This document shows positions 8,407 through 16,875 of a DNA stretch of 64,000 bases, in pieces. The translations under genes and the position numbers were made by a program. The notes below the pieces were generated by a model. That model saw nothing but the letters and a program-made list of their open reading frames with translations, did not search any database and was not told the origin of the DNA. Positions within the stretch are counted from its first letter, which is position 1; each line of letters starts with the position of its first letter. Source of the stretch: G026625185 sp963727835 (lineage in GTDB: Bacteria > Desulfobacterota > WTBG01 > JAGOGO01); the NCBI GenBank assembly GCA_963727835.1, contig CAVSIB010000010.1, forward strand, positions 1 through 64,000. Reading direction: 5' to 3'.

Positions 8407-9610
8407 TTATTTAATTGGCCTTTCAATAAGAGTGCGAAAACTGTATCCGGATTCAGCCCCGGGCAATCCAGCAACCGGTTCAGTCAACAAAAACTTACCC
8501 TCCTTGATCCAGCTTTTGAGAGTTCCCGCAATTTCTTTTGCCTTGGCATAACTCGAAAGGGGAACAGCAGGAACCTCCTTGCCCTGAATGGTAATTTTGC
8601 CACTTTTAAGCTGGGCGTAACTAACTTCTCCAATGGTCTCGGTTTCCCGTTCCGGATATGTTTTGCTGTAATCAACAATGGGAGCATACAGATCTTTGTC
8701 TTTAACGGCAGTAAAGCGACATATTTCTTCGTCCAGAATGGGAATGGGGATGCCGATCCCCACTATTAACGTAGCACCATATCCCTGGAAAGAAGCCCCA
8801 ACCAGATATTTCTGATTCATCAGTTTCAGGTCACCAAGGATCGCCAGGGTTCCCGCAGGGGCCCGGGGAACACCATTCTCTCCCCGCTTAACTCCGGGAT
8901 TATGCTGGGTACCGTGCCAGACCACATACCCGATTCCACCCCCAGAAAAATTCTGGTTCCCAAACCAATGGTTTTGTACAGCGGGTCATTTAAAAGGGGG
9001 GAGAGTTGACCCGCACTACAGTAGTTCGCATTCCCTAAACGAGGCTTTAGAACCCCCATGTACGTGTACAGAATTTTGTCCAAGAGATTTACCGCGCAGT
9101 TATAATTCTGATAGGCATTACGCGGGTTGAAGAGCACTGTCTCGTTAAGGTCATTGATATTTATCCAGGTTTCAAGATGCTTGCGGGGATAGCAGTCCGT
9201 TCCATAAGCGTGGCAAGAAGTTTTACATCCTTTCCTGCTACCAGGTCTTCGATGAGGTGACCGCCACCATAAGTGAAATCGCCTGGAAATGATTTATTCC
9301 GAGGATCATCATCTGGAAGGGTAGTGGCCCCAATATAAAGATCAACTGCTGCTAATCCAGTATGGACGGGAAGATCATTAAGAGTTGTTCTCCCTCCACC
9401 CAGCTTGATTCGAGGCTTACTATGGCCCAGATTAAGATAAACACCAGAAGAACACATTGGGCCAAAAGTACCGGTGGTAACCACATCAACCTTCTGTGCT
9501 GCTTTCTTTAGTCCCTCTTCTTCTACAATGTCAATAATCTCCTCAGCAGTTACTACGACTGCTTGTCCCTTTTGTATCTTTTCGTTTATTTCTTTAATTG
9601 TTTTTGCCAT
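8407..9610 (-). CDS. Homocysteine biosynthesis protein (DUF39), frame-disrupted
   Basis: The DUF39 family takes part in incorporating sulfide into aspartate semialdehyde to yield homocysteine. The N-terminal frame has VVTTGTFGPMCSSGVYLNLGHS and IKLGGGRTTLND. The middle frame carries the conserved cysteine motif AYGTDCYPRKHLETW and NPRNAYQNYNCAVN. The last frame has WHGTQHNPGV and GYGATLIVGIGIPIPILDEE. Frames change near 9215 (one base missing just before the GTDCYPRK motif) and near 8940. The combined length of about 400 residues is normal. It sits in the cluster with cysK and cysE, so the cell appears able to make cysteine and homocysteine separately from sulfide. Confidence 0.88.
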
Positions 9611-9743
9611 ATTTTCTCCGAAAATCTTGTTGTAAGTGTTTCATTAGAGTTTTTGAACCAAGATTCCGGATTGCATAAGCCATAGCATTGCAATCACCAC
9701 CTTCCAACGCAAAAATATTATCGCCATTTCGTTTCAGCCTCAT
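9594..9743 (-). CDS. Possible 49-residue small protein upstream of DUF39
   Basis: An ATG at 9743 opens a 49-codon frame starting MRLKRNGDNIFALEGGDCN and ending in a basic tail; its stop overlaps the DUF39 start by 17 bases. The sequence has a mixed, protein-like composition with a predicted strand then helix. It has no clear ribosome binding site, and a second 27-codon frame overlaps it. It fills an otherwise empty 207-base gap between cysK and DUF39. I do not recognise it; it may be a small coupled protein or chance. Confidence 0.3.
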   Translation of the reverse strand: MRLKRNGDNIFALEGGDCNAMAYAIRNLGSKTLMKHLQQDFRRKYGKNN

Positions 9744-9817
9744 CTTGGGGAGAAACAGAAAATTGAAGATCAAAATACAGTTTGTAAGACGTTAAGAAAT
9801 GTAACCCTTACCAGACA

Positions 9818-10744
9818 TTATTGTTGGAACAACCAGGTTGACAGGTAACGTTCCCCAGTATCGGGAAGCACTACCACGATCAGTTTGCCTTTGTTTTCTT
9901 TTCTTTTTGCTACTTCCAGCGCCCCCCAGACTGCCGCACCTGAGGAAATACCTCCAAGTATTCCTTCTTTAAGGGCAAGTTGCCGGGCGGTCTCTCCAGC
10001 GTCGTCATTGGTGACACAAATAATCTCATCAATGAGGTCCATTCTTAATACGTCGGGGACGAACCCAGCACCAATGCCCTGGATTTTATGAGAACCTGGT
10101 TTGCCACCGGAAAGCACTGGGGAGTCTTTTGGTTCCACGGCAATTGCCTTAAAATCGGGTTTACGGGGTTTGATCACCTCCGCAACGCCCGTAATCGTCC
10201 CGCCAGTTCCCACACCAGCTACTAATATATCCACTTTGCCGTCCGTATCTTTCCAAATCTCTTCTGCCGTTGTTTCCCGATGGATTTTTGGGTTAGCGGG
10301 ATTCTTAAACTGCTGAGGAATGAAAGCGTTTTTCATTGTTTTTGCCAGCTCTTCAGCTCGTTTCACTGCCCCGGTCATTCCTTCTGCACCGGGGGTAAGA
10401 ATAAGTTCAGCCCCAAATATGCGAAGCAATTGCCTTCGCTCCATGCTCATGGTATCCGGCATGGTAAGAATTAATTTATAACCCTTGGCTGCACATACAA
10501 AAGCCAGAGCGATACCAGTATTTCCACTGGTGGGCTCAACAATAACCGTATCTTTATTGATCAGACCATTTTTTTCTGCATCCTCAATCATACTCAGGCC
10601 GATTCGGTCTTTGACACTCGAAAGGGGGTTAAAAGACTCAATTTTAGCTACCACCTCAGCCTCTACTCCCGCGGTAAGGCGGTTCAAACGAACCAAAGGG
10701 GTATTCCCAATTGTTTTGGTAATATCAGGATATATTTTTCCCAT
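9818..10744 (-). CDS. cysK: Cysteine synthase (O-acetylserine sulfhydrylase)
   Basis: This PLP enzyme forms cysteine from O-acetylserine and sulfide. The PLP lysine lies in NPLSSVKDRIG (residue 45), the substrate loop is EPTSGNTGIALAF, the phosphate loop is GVGTGGTITGV, and SSGAA is near the end. At 308 residues it is a complete CysK. It is the first structural gene after the Rrf2 regulator and therefore probably under its direct control. The CysE gene lies on the other side of the regulator, so both steps from serine to cysteine are adjacent. Confidence 0.93.
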   Translation of the reverse strand: MGKIYPDITKTIGNTPLVRLNRLTAGVEAEVVAKIESFNPLSSVKDRIGLSMIEDAEKNGLINKDTVIVEPTSGNTGIALAFVCAAKGYKLILTMPDTMSMERRQLLRIFGAELILTPGAEGMTGAVKRAEELAKTMKNAFIPQQFKNPANPKIHRETTAEEIWKDTDGKVDILVAGVGTGGTITGVAEVIKPRKPDFKAIAVEPKDSPVLSGGKPGSHKIQGIGAGFVPDVLRMDLIDEIICVTNDDAGETARQLALKEGILGGISSGAAVWGALEVAKRKENKGKLIVVVLPDTGERYLSTWLFQQ

Positions 10745-10800
10745 GGTGACTCCCTTTTTTTATTTTATAAAAATCAACTTAAACGCTTTTCAATTTTTGG

Positions 10801-11245
10801 TTAAATGTGATACATGGCTAAGGTAGAACTTTTCAATTTTTTCTTTCTTTCCAACAAGTCTTGAATCGTAGTTCGGTCAAGAATTTTTTCTAATGCTTCG
10901 TTCATCTCCACCCATGTATCCCGGGTCGGACATTCCTCGTTCATCTGACATAGGTTTGGGTTTCCGATGCAATCCAAGAGGGAAAAAGGGCCTTCAAAAG
11001 CTCGATAAAGCTCAATGAGCCTAATCGTATTAGGGTCTCGCGCAAGTGAATATCCCCCGTGCACACCCCGTTCCGGTTTTATCAGGCCGGATCCTTTTAA
11101 CGAAGCCATTATGTGTTCCAAATACTTAATTGATAGACGTTGATTTTTGGCCAATTCTTTTACGGAAACCGCCCTTTCTGGGATAACCCATTGCCAGATC
11201 AACCATAACCCGTGTTCCGTAGCGCATTTTTGTTGAAAGTTTCAT
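10801..11245 (-). CDS. Rrf2-family regulator with three cysteines, frame-disrupted
   Basis: Rrf2 proteins (IscR, CymR, NsrR) are winged-helix regulators. The N-terminus MKLSTKMRYGTRVMVDLA starts at 11245 in one frame; the body (VKELAKNQRLSIKYLEHIMASLKGSGLIKPERGVHGGYSLA) follows in another. Removing one base of a GGG run at 11180-11182 joins them. Three cysteines in C-IGNPNL-C-QMNEE-C match the position of the Fe-S ligands of IscR, with one extra residue in the first gap. CymR, by contrast, has no such set. It sits beside the palindromic operator at 11287 and controls a sulfur cluster, so it probably senses Fe-S or sulfur status. The reconstructed length is 148 residues. Confidence 0.82.
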
Positions 11246-11263
11246 TTTTTTAAAAAATTTCTT

Positions 11264-11292
11264 TTGACAAAATCAATTTTCCTATTTATCCT
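11264..11292 (+). promoter_or_regulatory. Promoter for cysE
   Basis: TTGACA at 11264-11269 and TATCCT at 11287-11292 are separated by 17 bases. The -10 box lies inside the left half of the operator palindrome, so regulator binding should block it. Confidence 0.55.
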
Positions 11293-11309
11293 ACAAAAAT
11301 AGTAGGATA
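11287..11309. promoter_or_regulatory. Rrf2-type operator, copy 2
   Basis: TATCCTA-N9-TAGGATA is a perfect inverted repeat in the divergent region between the Rrf2 regulator and cysE. It overlaps the cysE -10 box and lies just after the -10 region of the regulator promoter. It matches the operator at 1528-1550 in sequence, spacing and four of the central bases. Confidence 0.75.
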
Positions 11310-11311
11310 TA

Positions 11312-11340
11312 TTGATTACAGATAAAAAAAACCTTGTCAA
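11312..11340 (-). promoter_or_regulatory. Promoter for Rrf2 regulator and the sulfur operon
   Basis: On the minus strand TTGACA (11340-11335) is aligned with the strong -35 of the copy-1 promoter; after 17 bases the -10 region reads AATCAA, weaker than the TATTAA of copy 1. The weak -10 would suit a regulator gene kept at low level or one needing activation. Confidence 0.5.
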
Positions 11341-11545
11341 GGATTTTTTAATGAAAATTAATTTTTTGCCTTAACCAAATGAAATATATTGAAAAATACT
11401 TAAACTCAAAAAAGTTTGTTATAAAGGGAATATTTTAAAAAAAGCGAAACACTGGATTGACAGAATTCAAGGGACGTGAGATTGAGATTATTGTCCAAAG
11501 AAGGAAGAGGTATTTTCCTTTAATTTTTTTTCGGGAGGTAAAGTT

Positions 11546-12503
11546 ATGCAACCAACCATTGATGATGAATTGATAAAGCAAGTATGTGAAACTGGCTATC
11601 GATCGCATCAGCATTTTCGGGAAGAACTTCCGAAAATAGTTGAAGATATTGTGGAGACATGTCATAGCGGTGAATGTTTTGAACAAATGTATTCCGAGGT
11701 TATTCCATCCCGTGAGGCGATCATTGAAATCATCCATCGGCTCCGAGAAATCTTGTTTCCAGGTTATTTTAATAAGGAAAAAACCGACCCGGTTAACCTT
11801 AAGTATCAAATGGGGCAGTCCGTAAGTGTTTTGTTTGAAATGCTTGCCGAACAAATTTCCCGAAGCTTTCAGCACGATTGCCTTCGCTACCATAAGCCAT
11901 GTATTAAATGTAGCGAGCAAGGCGAGCATGAGGCGGTGATTTTTTTAAAGTCAATCCCAAAAATCCGGCGATTATTAGCAACGGATGTGCGCGCTGCTTA
12001 TGAAGGTGACCCAGCCGCTCAAAGCTTTGATGAGATTATTTTTAGTTATCCGGGTATGTTTGCCATTATGGTTTATCGCATTGCTCATGAACTTTATGAA
12101 CAAAAAATACCCCTCATTCCTCGTATCATGACTGAATATGCTCACAGTGTCACGGGTATTGACATCCATCCTGGCGCCCAGATCGGAGAGCATTTTTTCA
12201 TTGACCATGGAACCGGAGTTGTTATTGGGGAAACTACGGAGATTGGGAAAAACGTCCGTCTTTACCAGGGAGTAACCTTGGGGGCTTTGTCTTTGCCCAA
12301 GGATGCTGGAGAGCGCCTCAGGGGAAGGAAACGCCATCCCACGATTGAAGATGATGTAATTATTTATGCGGAAGCAACCATCCTCGGGGAAGAAAGCAGT
12401 AATCGGGGCGCGTTCGGTGATCGGAGGTAATGTGTGGATAACTGGTCCAGTGCCACCGGATACCAGGGTGCTATTTGAAACACCCCATTTAATCTACAAA
12501 TAA
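11546..12503 (+). CDS. cysE: Serine O-acetyltransferase, frame-disrupted near the C-terminus
   Basis: CysE acetylates serine with acetyl-CoA, the first step to cysteine. The N-terminal helical domain carries DVRAAYEGDPAAQSFDEI, and the left-handed helix has ITGIDIHPGAQIG-like repeats, FIDHGTGVVIGETTEIG and YQGVTLGALS. Near 12400 the frame shifts; in the next frame VIGARSVIGGNVWITG continues the hexapeptide coils and the chain ends at 12503. The combined length of about 318 residues matches the long EpsC/SrpH-like form. GGGAGG lies 7 bases before the start. It is transcribed divergently from the Rrf2 regulator across the shared operator. Confidence 0.9.
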
Positions 12504-12539
12504 AAACCTGCTTGGTGTAGTCTCTCCAAACATTAATCG

Positions 12540-12722
12540 AGACTTCACGCAAATTGTTTCTTAAAAATATTTTGAACGCGACAAAAAAGACGATTGCGAG
12601 CAGAATGGGATTAACCAGGACCAGAAAATACCGAGGACTGCTCTTTTATACCGTAGTGTTATCTCTTTTTTAGTGAGCAGCAGGAGAAGGTCTTTTCCCC
12701 CGCTTTTACTCCCGGTTGGTCA
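12540..12722 (-). pseudogene. Remnant of a Wzm-type polysaccharide ABC permease
   Basis: Reading the minus strand in two frames gives KDLLLLLTKKEITLRYKR, AVLGIFWSWL and NPILLAIVFFVAFKIFLRNN. These match the N-terminal 50 residues of the intact permease at 31572 (LLWLLTRKEITLKYKRTFLGIFWSLLNPILL). After this the sequence loses coding character and runs into the cysE end. There is no start codon in frame and the remaining five membrane helices are missing. It follows a glycosyltransferase on the same strand, so it marks a broken second polysaccharide locus. Confidence 0.65.
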
Positions 12723-13650
12723 TCATCTATTACTCCCCCAGAAGCCCTTGTTGTAGCTTGTACATTTTTTCAGGTATAAAGGAAGCACTTTCTCTAAAAG
12801 GCTTGCCTTGTATCCCAGATATCTGACCATGGTATCTACAAATGCATAGGGGATCCAACATTTGTGTCCATGAGTAAACAAGAATCTCATCTCTTCATCC
12901 AGATACCTGATACCTTCCCTTTTTGGGATTGCCAAGTCTTTAAGCCAGCGGTTTCTTTTAAAAAAAACTCCTATATCAAAATACCCTTTTAAACTGTGTT
13001 GTTAAAGAGTAGTTGTGTGAATGATGGACAACAGCATCGGCTTGATAAGCTATCTTATAACCTGCTTGAATAAGTTTTGCCGCTAAAAACATATCCTCAT
13101 TCATTATTGTCTTTTCCGGAAACCCACCCACTTCTTGAAAGGCCTCCTTTTTGACGGCTGAACAAACATTGGAAAAAAAGAAAGTCTTTACCCCAAGTCT
13201 TGGTAAATCATCCATGCCTTTAATCACCCCGATAGAAGGGTAGTTAAATGATCTGGCAAATCTCTCAATTGGGTTGGCATCCTCTCTTGGTATCTGTCTT
13301 CCATAGGAGGCTGCAACTTGAGAATCAACCAAAGGCCTGATTAAATTTTCAAGACATCCAGCATCCCTAAACAAGGCATCTTGGGTCATCCAAACAAAAA
13401 CATCACCTATTGCCTTCGAAGCTGCAAGGTTTCTGGTTCCTCCATGGTCAAACTCTTGAACCTTGATTTCAATAATGTCTACACTAAAGGCATTAGCAAT
13501 CTTTAGGGTATTGTCTTCCGACGAAGAGTCAATAACCACTATCTGGGCTGGCCTCATGAATTGCTCTTTTAGGTTCACCAAGAGCTGACACAGGTATTGT
13601 TCCCCATTGCGGGTAGGTATGATAACGGAAACCTTCACTCCATTCTCCAA
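12723..13650 (-). CDS. Family 2 glycosyltransferase (rhamnosyltransferase-like), frame-disrupted
   Basis: The GT-A fold starts with VSVIIPTRNGEQYLCQLLVNLKEQ, followed by VVIDSSSEDNT, the acceptor motif TRNLAASKAIGDVFVWMTQDA and NEDMFLAAKLIQAGYKIAYQADAVVHHSHNYS, all typical of rhamnosyltransferase-like GT2 proteins. A break at about 12985, where GGG should be GG, joins TQFKR to YFDIGVFFKRNRWLKD and a C-terminal helix bundle. The full length is about 309 residues. It lies between an IS relic and the Wzm remnant and is probably an orphan of a disrupted surface-glycan locus. Confidence 0.8.
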
Positions 13651-13674
13651 AGATAAATTTCCAAAGTTTATTCT

Positions 13675-13776
13675 TTAAGGGTTCACAAGCCTCAACAATT
13701 CTTCATTCACAATCTCTGCAATCATTGTCCAATCTGGAATGCGTCCCCTAAAGTCAAGACATTTTTTTATGCTTAA
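13675..13776 (-). pseudogene. C-terminal tail of a glycosyltransferase cut by the IS relic
   Basis: A frame reading CLDFRGRIPDWTMIAEIVNE and ending LLRLVNP-stop at 13675 looks like the last helix of a GT4 or GT2 protein (W-x-x-I-A-E-x-V-N-E). It has no start and is interrupted exactly where the inverted repeat of the IS relic begins. The matching upstream part was not found on the other side. Confidence 0.4.
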
Positions 13777-14178
13777 AAAGTGTAGAGGTTTCATGCCACT
13801 TTCTTTAATGTTTCACTATAATACAGGGTTTCATATTCCTCTGGACTCATATAACCTCGTTCACTGTGGACATAAAGCTTGTTGTAGTCATTCTCTATCC
13901 GGGTGCCAATCCTCTTCTGGGCCTCCTCAAAACTCCCAAACTCATTAAGCCAGATGACCTCTTCCTTAATCGTCCTCATCATCCTTTCAGGTGTCCGCAT
14001 TGCCTTTGGGTTTATCGTAAGAGGTGAATATCTTGCCACTGACCTTGGTTCCCTTAAGACTCTCCATTACAATTGCTATCTTTTCATCTCCTGTCCATTT
14101 CCTTGGCTTCATTTTTCCCCTTACCTCCAGTGTAAAGGTTATCTCTCCTCTATAACGAGGATTCTACCTCTACACTTT
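13777..14178 (-). mobile_element. 402-bp IS relic with 13-bp inverted repeats
   Basis: AAAGTGTAGAGGT at 13777-13789 and ACCTCTACACTTT at 14166-14178 are perfect inverted repeats. Between them lies only the beginning and end of an IS3-like transposase. It is therefore an internal-deletion (MITE-like) derivative that could once be mobilised by a full element. No target duplication is obvious. Confidence 0.75.
13791..14112 (-). pseudogene. Transposase remnant, internal deletion
   Basis: From 14112 a frame begins MKPRKWTGDEKIAIVMESLK, the typical start of an IS3-type orfA helix-turn-helix, and ends after about 40 residues. A second frame to 13791 contains TIKEEVIWLNEFGSFEEA, DYNKLYVHSERGYMSPEEYE, the end of an integrase-type DDE domain (the last glutamate region and tail). 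All the middle, including the first two catalytic acids, is missing, so it cannot be active. Confidence 0.75.
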
Positions 14179-14335
14179 CGGTGTATCCAGTTCCTAAAAG
14201 TCTCAATATAATATGCCATCGGTCTTATCCGGCCCTTTTTGCCAAAAAAACCGACTTTGCTATAATCAGGCCCTCTAAACTAAAAAACAATAGGAAACTT
14301 CTTTGAATGACAAACCAAGAAAATGTTTAAACTTT

Positions 14336-14357
14336 AAAACCCCAGTAGGGGTTTTTT
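14336..14357. terminator. Bidirectional intrinsic terminator after uvrC
   Basis: AAAACCCC-AGTA-GGGGTTTT with T runs on both sides forms a strong short hairpin. It lies about 40 bases beyond the uvrC stop on the minus strand. Confidence 0.7.
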
Positions 14358-14393
14358 CCCTCTTGCGTTGCACTCACTGGTTGAATGTAGCTC

Positions 14394-16224
14394 TTAAGTA
14401 TTATGAAAATAATTGTAAATATTTTCTGCATCTTTTCTGGCAATAGAGGGGGCCTGCAACAGTTCTTCCACACCCGCCTTTTCAATTTTTTTCAAACTCC
14501 CAAAATGGATAAGAAGATTTTTCTTCTTCTTTGACCCGATTCCGGGAATGGCGTCAAGAGGAGAAGCAGTCTGCTTTTTTGCTCTCAATTTTCGGTGGAA
14601 GGTAATGGCGAAACGGTGTGCTTCATCCCGAATCCTCTGGAGAAGATGGAGCGCTGAACTGTGTTTGGAGAGGATGAGGGGATCTTTACGATCCGGAAGA
14701 AAAACCTTTTCCGGCCCTTTGGCTAAATCCTGAAACTTGCCTTTGGCAAGTCCAATCGCATCAATATCATTAGTGATTCCCAATTCTTTCATCACCTGAC
14801 AGGCAACCTGGAGTTGTCCTTTTCCCCCGTCAACGATAAGGAGATCCGGAAGGTCCTGGTCATCTACACCCCTGGTAAGGCGGCGTTTAATGATTTCATG
14901 CATCATCCTATAGTCATCTGCCTGATCCACGGTTTTTATTTTGTAGTGCCGGTATTTCTGCTTCAGTGGTTCGCCCTCTTCAAACCTGACCATGGAACCC
15001 ACTGCCTCATTCCCAAAAAGATTGGAAATGTCAAAACACTCAATGATTCTGGGTTCGCGCTGAAGACGGAGACTTTCTTTAATTTTTTTCATTGTGCGGC
15101 GAACCGTCTCGCTCTGGGTCTCCCGGTTTTCCAGCATGAGCTTGGCATTGTCAAACGCCATGGTGAGAAGATTTTTTCGATCCCCCTTGTGGGGGAAAAT
15201 GATATTTATTTTTTTCCCCTTTCGCTCCGAAAAGTATTCTTCAATAAGAGTGTGGTTTTCCAGTCGCAGAGGGATAATCACCTCGTCCGGAATATATTTT
15301 CCTTCTCCATAAAATTGGGTGATGAAGGAGGAAATAACTTCTTCATCCTCCAGCTCAACATTACGAAAAAAAAATGACTGGTTGCCCACCATCCGGCCCT
15401 GGCGGATAAAAAGGATGAAAATCTCAAAGTGAACATCCTTGCGAAAATAAGAAATAACGTCCTGATCAATGAATCGGGTGGAAACGATTTTTTGTTTTTC
15501 TAATGTCTTCTCAATCGCCTTAATCTCATCCCTTATGAGCGCAGCTCTTTCAAAATTAAGGTTCTTAGACTCTTCTTTCATTTCCGCAGATCAATTGAGA
15601 AATTAACTCCCGGTCCTGACCGCGAAGAAAAAGGAGGACTTTTTTTACAATGCTGTTGTATTCCTCTCGGTCTACCTCATGGCAACAAGGCGCTAAACAT
15701 CTCTTAAGCTGGAAGTTGATGCACGGGCGAATCCGGTTTTTGAAAATACGCTGGGAGCACTTCCGGATAGGAAAAAGCTTATGAATGATGTGAAGTGTTT
15801 CCCGCACCGCATTGGCTGAGGCATAAGGCCCGAAATACAGAGCATTATCTTTTTCCACCCTTCTGACGAAAATGAGGCGGGGATAATCTTCCTTAATCGT
15901 AAACTTCAGATAAAGAAAGTGCTTATCGTCCTTGAGATTAACATTGTAGCGGGGCTTATGTTTTTTGATTAAGTTGCTCTCAAGGATAAGCGCCTCTTTT
16001 TCCGTGGCCGTGATCAGGTAATCAAAGTCAGCGACTTTAGAGACAAGCACCTTGGTTTTTATGGGGTGATCAGCACTGGCTTGAAAATATGACCTTACCC
16101 GGGAGCGGAGGGTTATCGCCTTTCCTACATAGAGAATGTTGCCAGCCCCATCCTTCATGAGATAAACACCCGGCTGGGCAGGAAGGGAAGCTAATTTGTC
16201 TTCAAGGTGAGGGAAAGTTTCCAT
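14394..16224 (-). CDS. uvrC: Excinuclease ABC subunit C, frame-disrupted
   Basis: UvrC makes both incisions in nucleotide excision repair. The N-terminus has the GIY-YIG domain (GVYLMKDGAGNILYVGKA), then the cysteine-rich ICxxxLKRCLAPCC segment and a UVR motif (LNFERAALIRDEIKAIE). The C-terminal RNase H-like nuclease has ECFDISNLFG, LLIVDGGKGQL and H-S-S-A-L-H-L-L-Q-R-I-R-D-E-A-H-R-F, and helix-hairpin-helix residues DAIPGIGSKKKKNLL near the end. One break at about 15575 separates the halves. About 610 residues in total is the normal size. Confidence 0.92.
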
Positions 16225-16256
16225 AGGTATTAGAAGTCACAATCTTGTTGACCTGT

Positions 16257-16841
16257 TCACCGGAGTTTCGCCACTGCCCGGATAGGGGATGCTTCTGTTG
16301 TTAGCTTCAGGGGAAAGAGATAAAGCTCAGCTTCCTGATACAGTATTTGTTTCAAGTTGCACATTTCTTCAACGATCAAGATGCCCTTTCCCTGGATGAT
16401 GCGATGAACGGTGATATCCCCTACTGAAATAATGTCGCTCCCCAGAATCTTAATCCCCAGGTTTCCGATCCACTCTGCCTGTTGCGGGGTCAAAGGTGGT
16501 GGCGCGAGGTACTTCTCCTGCCCCCACCATTGGTCGTAGCCGGAATAAAGGTTTAATATCGGTGTTTCGACCGTATAGTGCCCGATATCCTTCCAGGCGA
16601 TCGTAGTCGCTGGCCCGAAAAACATATCCAGCGGATATTCATTGAGCATTTTTCCCCCCGGCATTGAGTGCGCCGGGGACTCAATATGAGTGCCGCAATG
16701 ACAGCTCATGGTAATGTTGTGAGCTAACCACCCCGCTTCCACGATCTTTGGCTCATCCAGTCTTTTTATCGAGGTAGGCATATCCCCCGGATAAACCGGC
16801 ATTCCTTCTTCTATGGTAAAGGATAAATCTATGAGTCGCAT
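16257..16841 (-). CDS. Cyclase-family metal-dependent hydrolase (kynurenine formamidase-like)
   Basis: This 194-residue protein has the family's metal motif H-C-G-T-H-I-E-S-P-A-H near residue 47 (pattern HxGTHxDxPxH) and starts with the usual IDLSFTIEEGMPVYPGD. These enzymes hydrolyse amides or esters; substrates include formylkynurenine, isatin and others. It begins about 35 bases after the amidohydrolase gene on the same strand, so the two may act on successive amide bonds of a cyclic or N-carbamoyl compound. The substrate cannot be read from sequence. Confidence 0.82.
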   Translation of the reverse strand: MRLIDLSFTIEEGMPVYPGDMPTSIKRLDEPKIVEAGWLAHNITMSCHCGTHIESPAHSMPGGKMLNEYPLDMFFGPATTIAWKDIGHYTVETPILNLYSGYDQWWGQEKYLAPPPLTPQQAEWIGNLGIKILGSDIISVGDITVHRIIQGKGILIVEEMCNLKQILYQEAELYLFPLKLTTEASPIRAVAKLR

Positions 16842-16875
16842 GGTTCAGTCCTTCCTTGTGGTTCATTGCCACATC

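Noticed and set aside
11400..11545. T-box or other amino-acid riboswitch in the cysE leader
   Set aside because: No T-box sequence, no terminator hairpin and no Met/Cys-rich peptide in this leader; the short MKINFLP frame is not informative.
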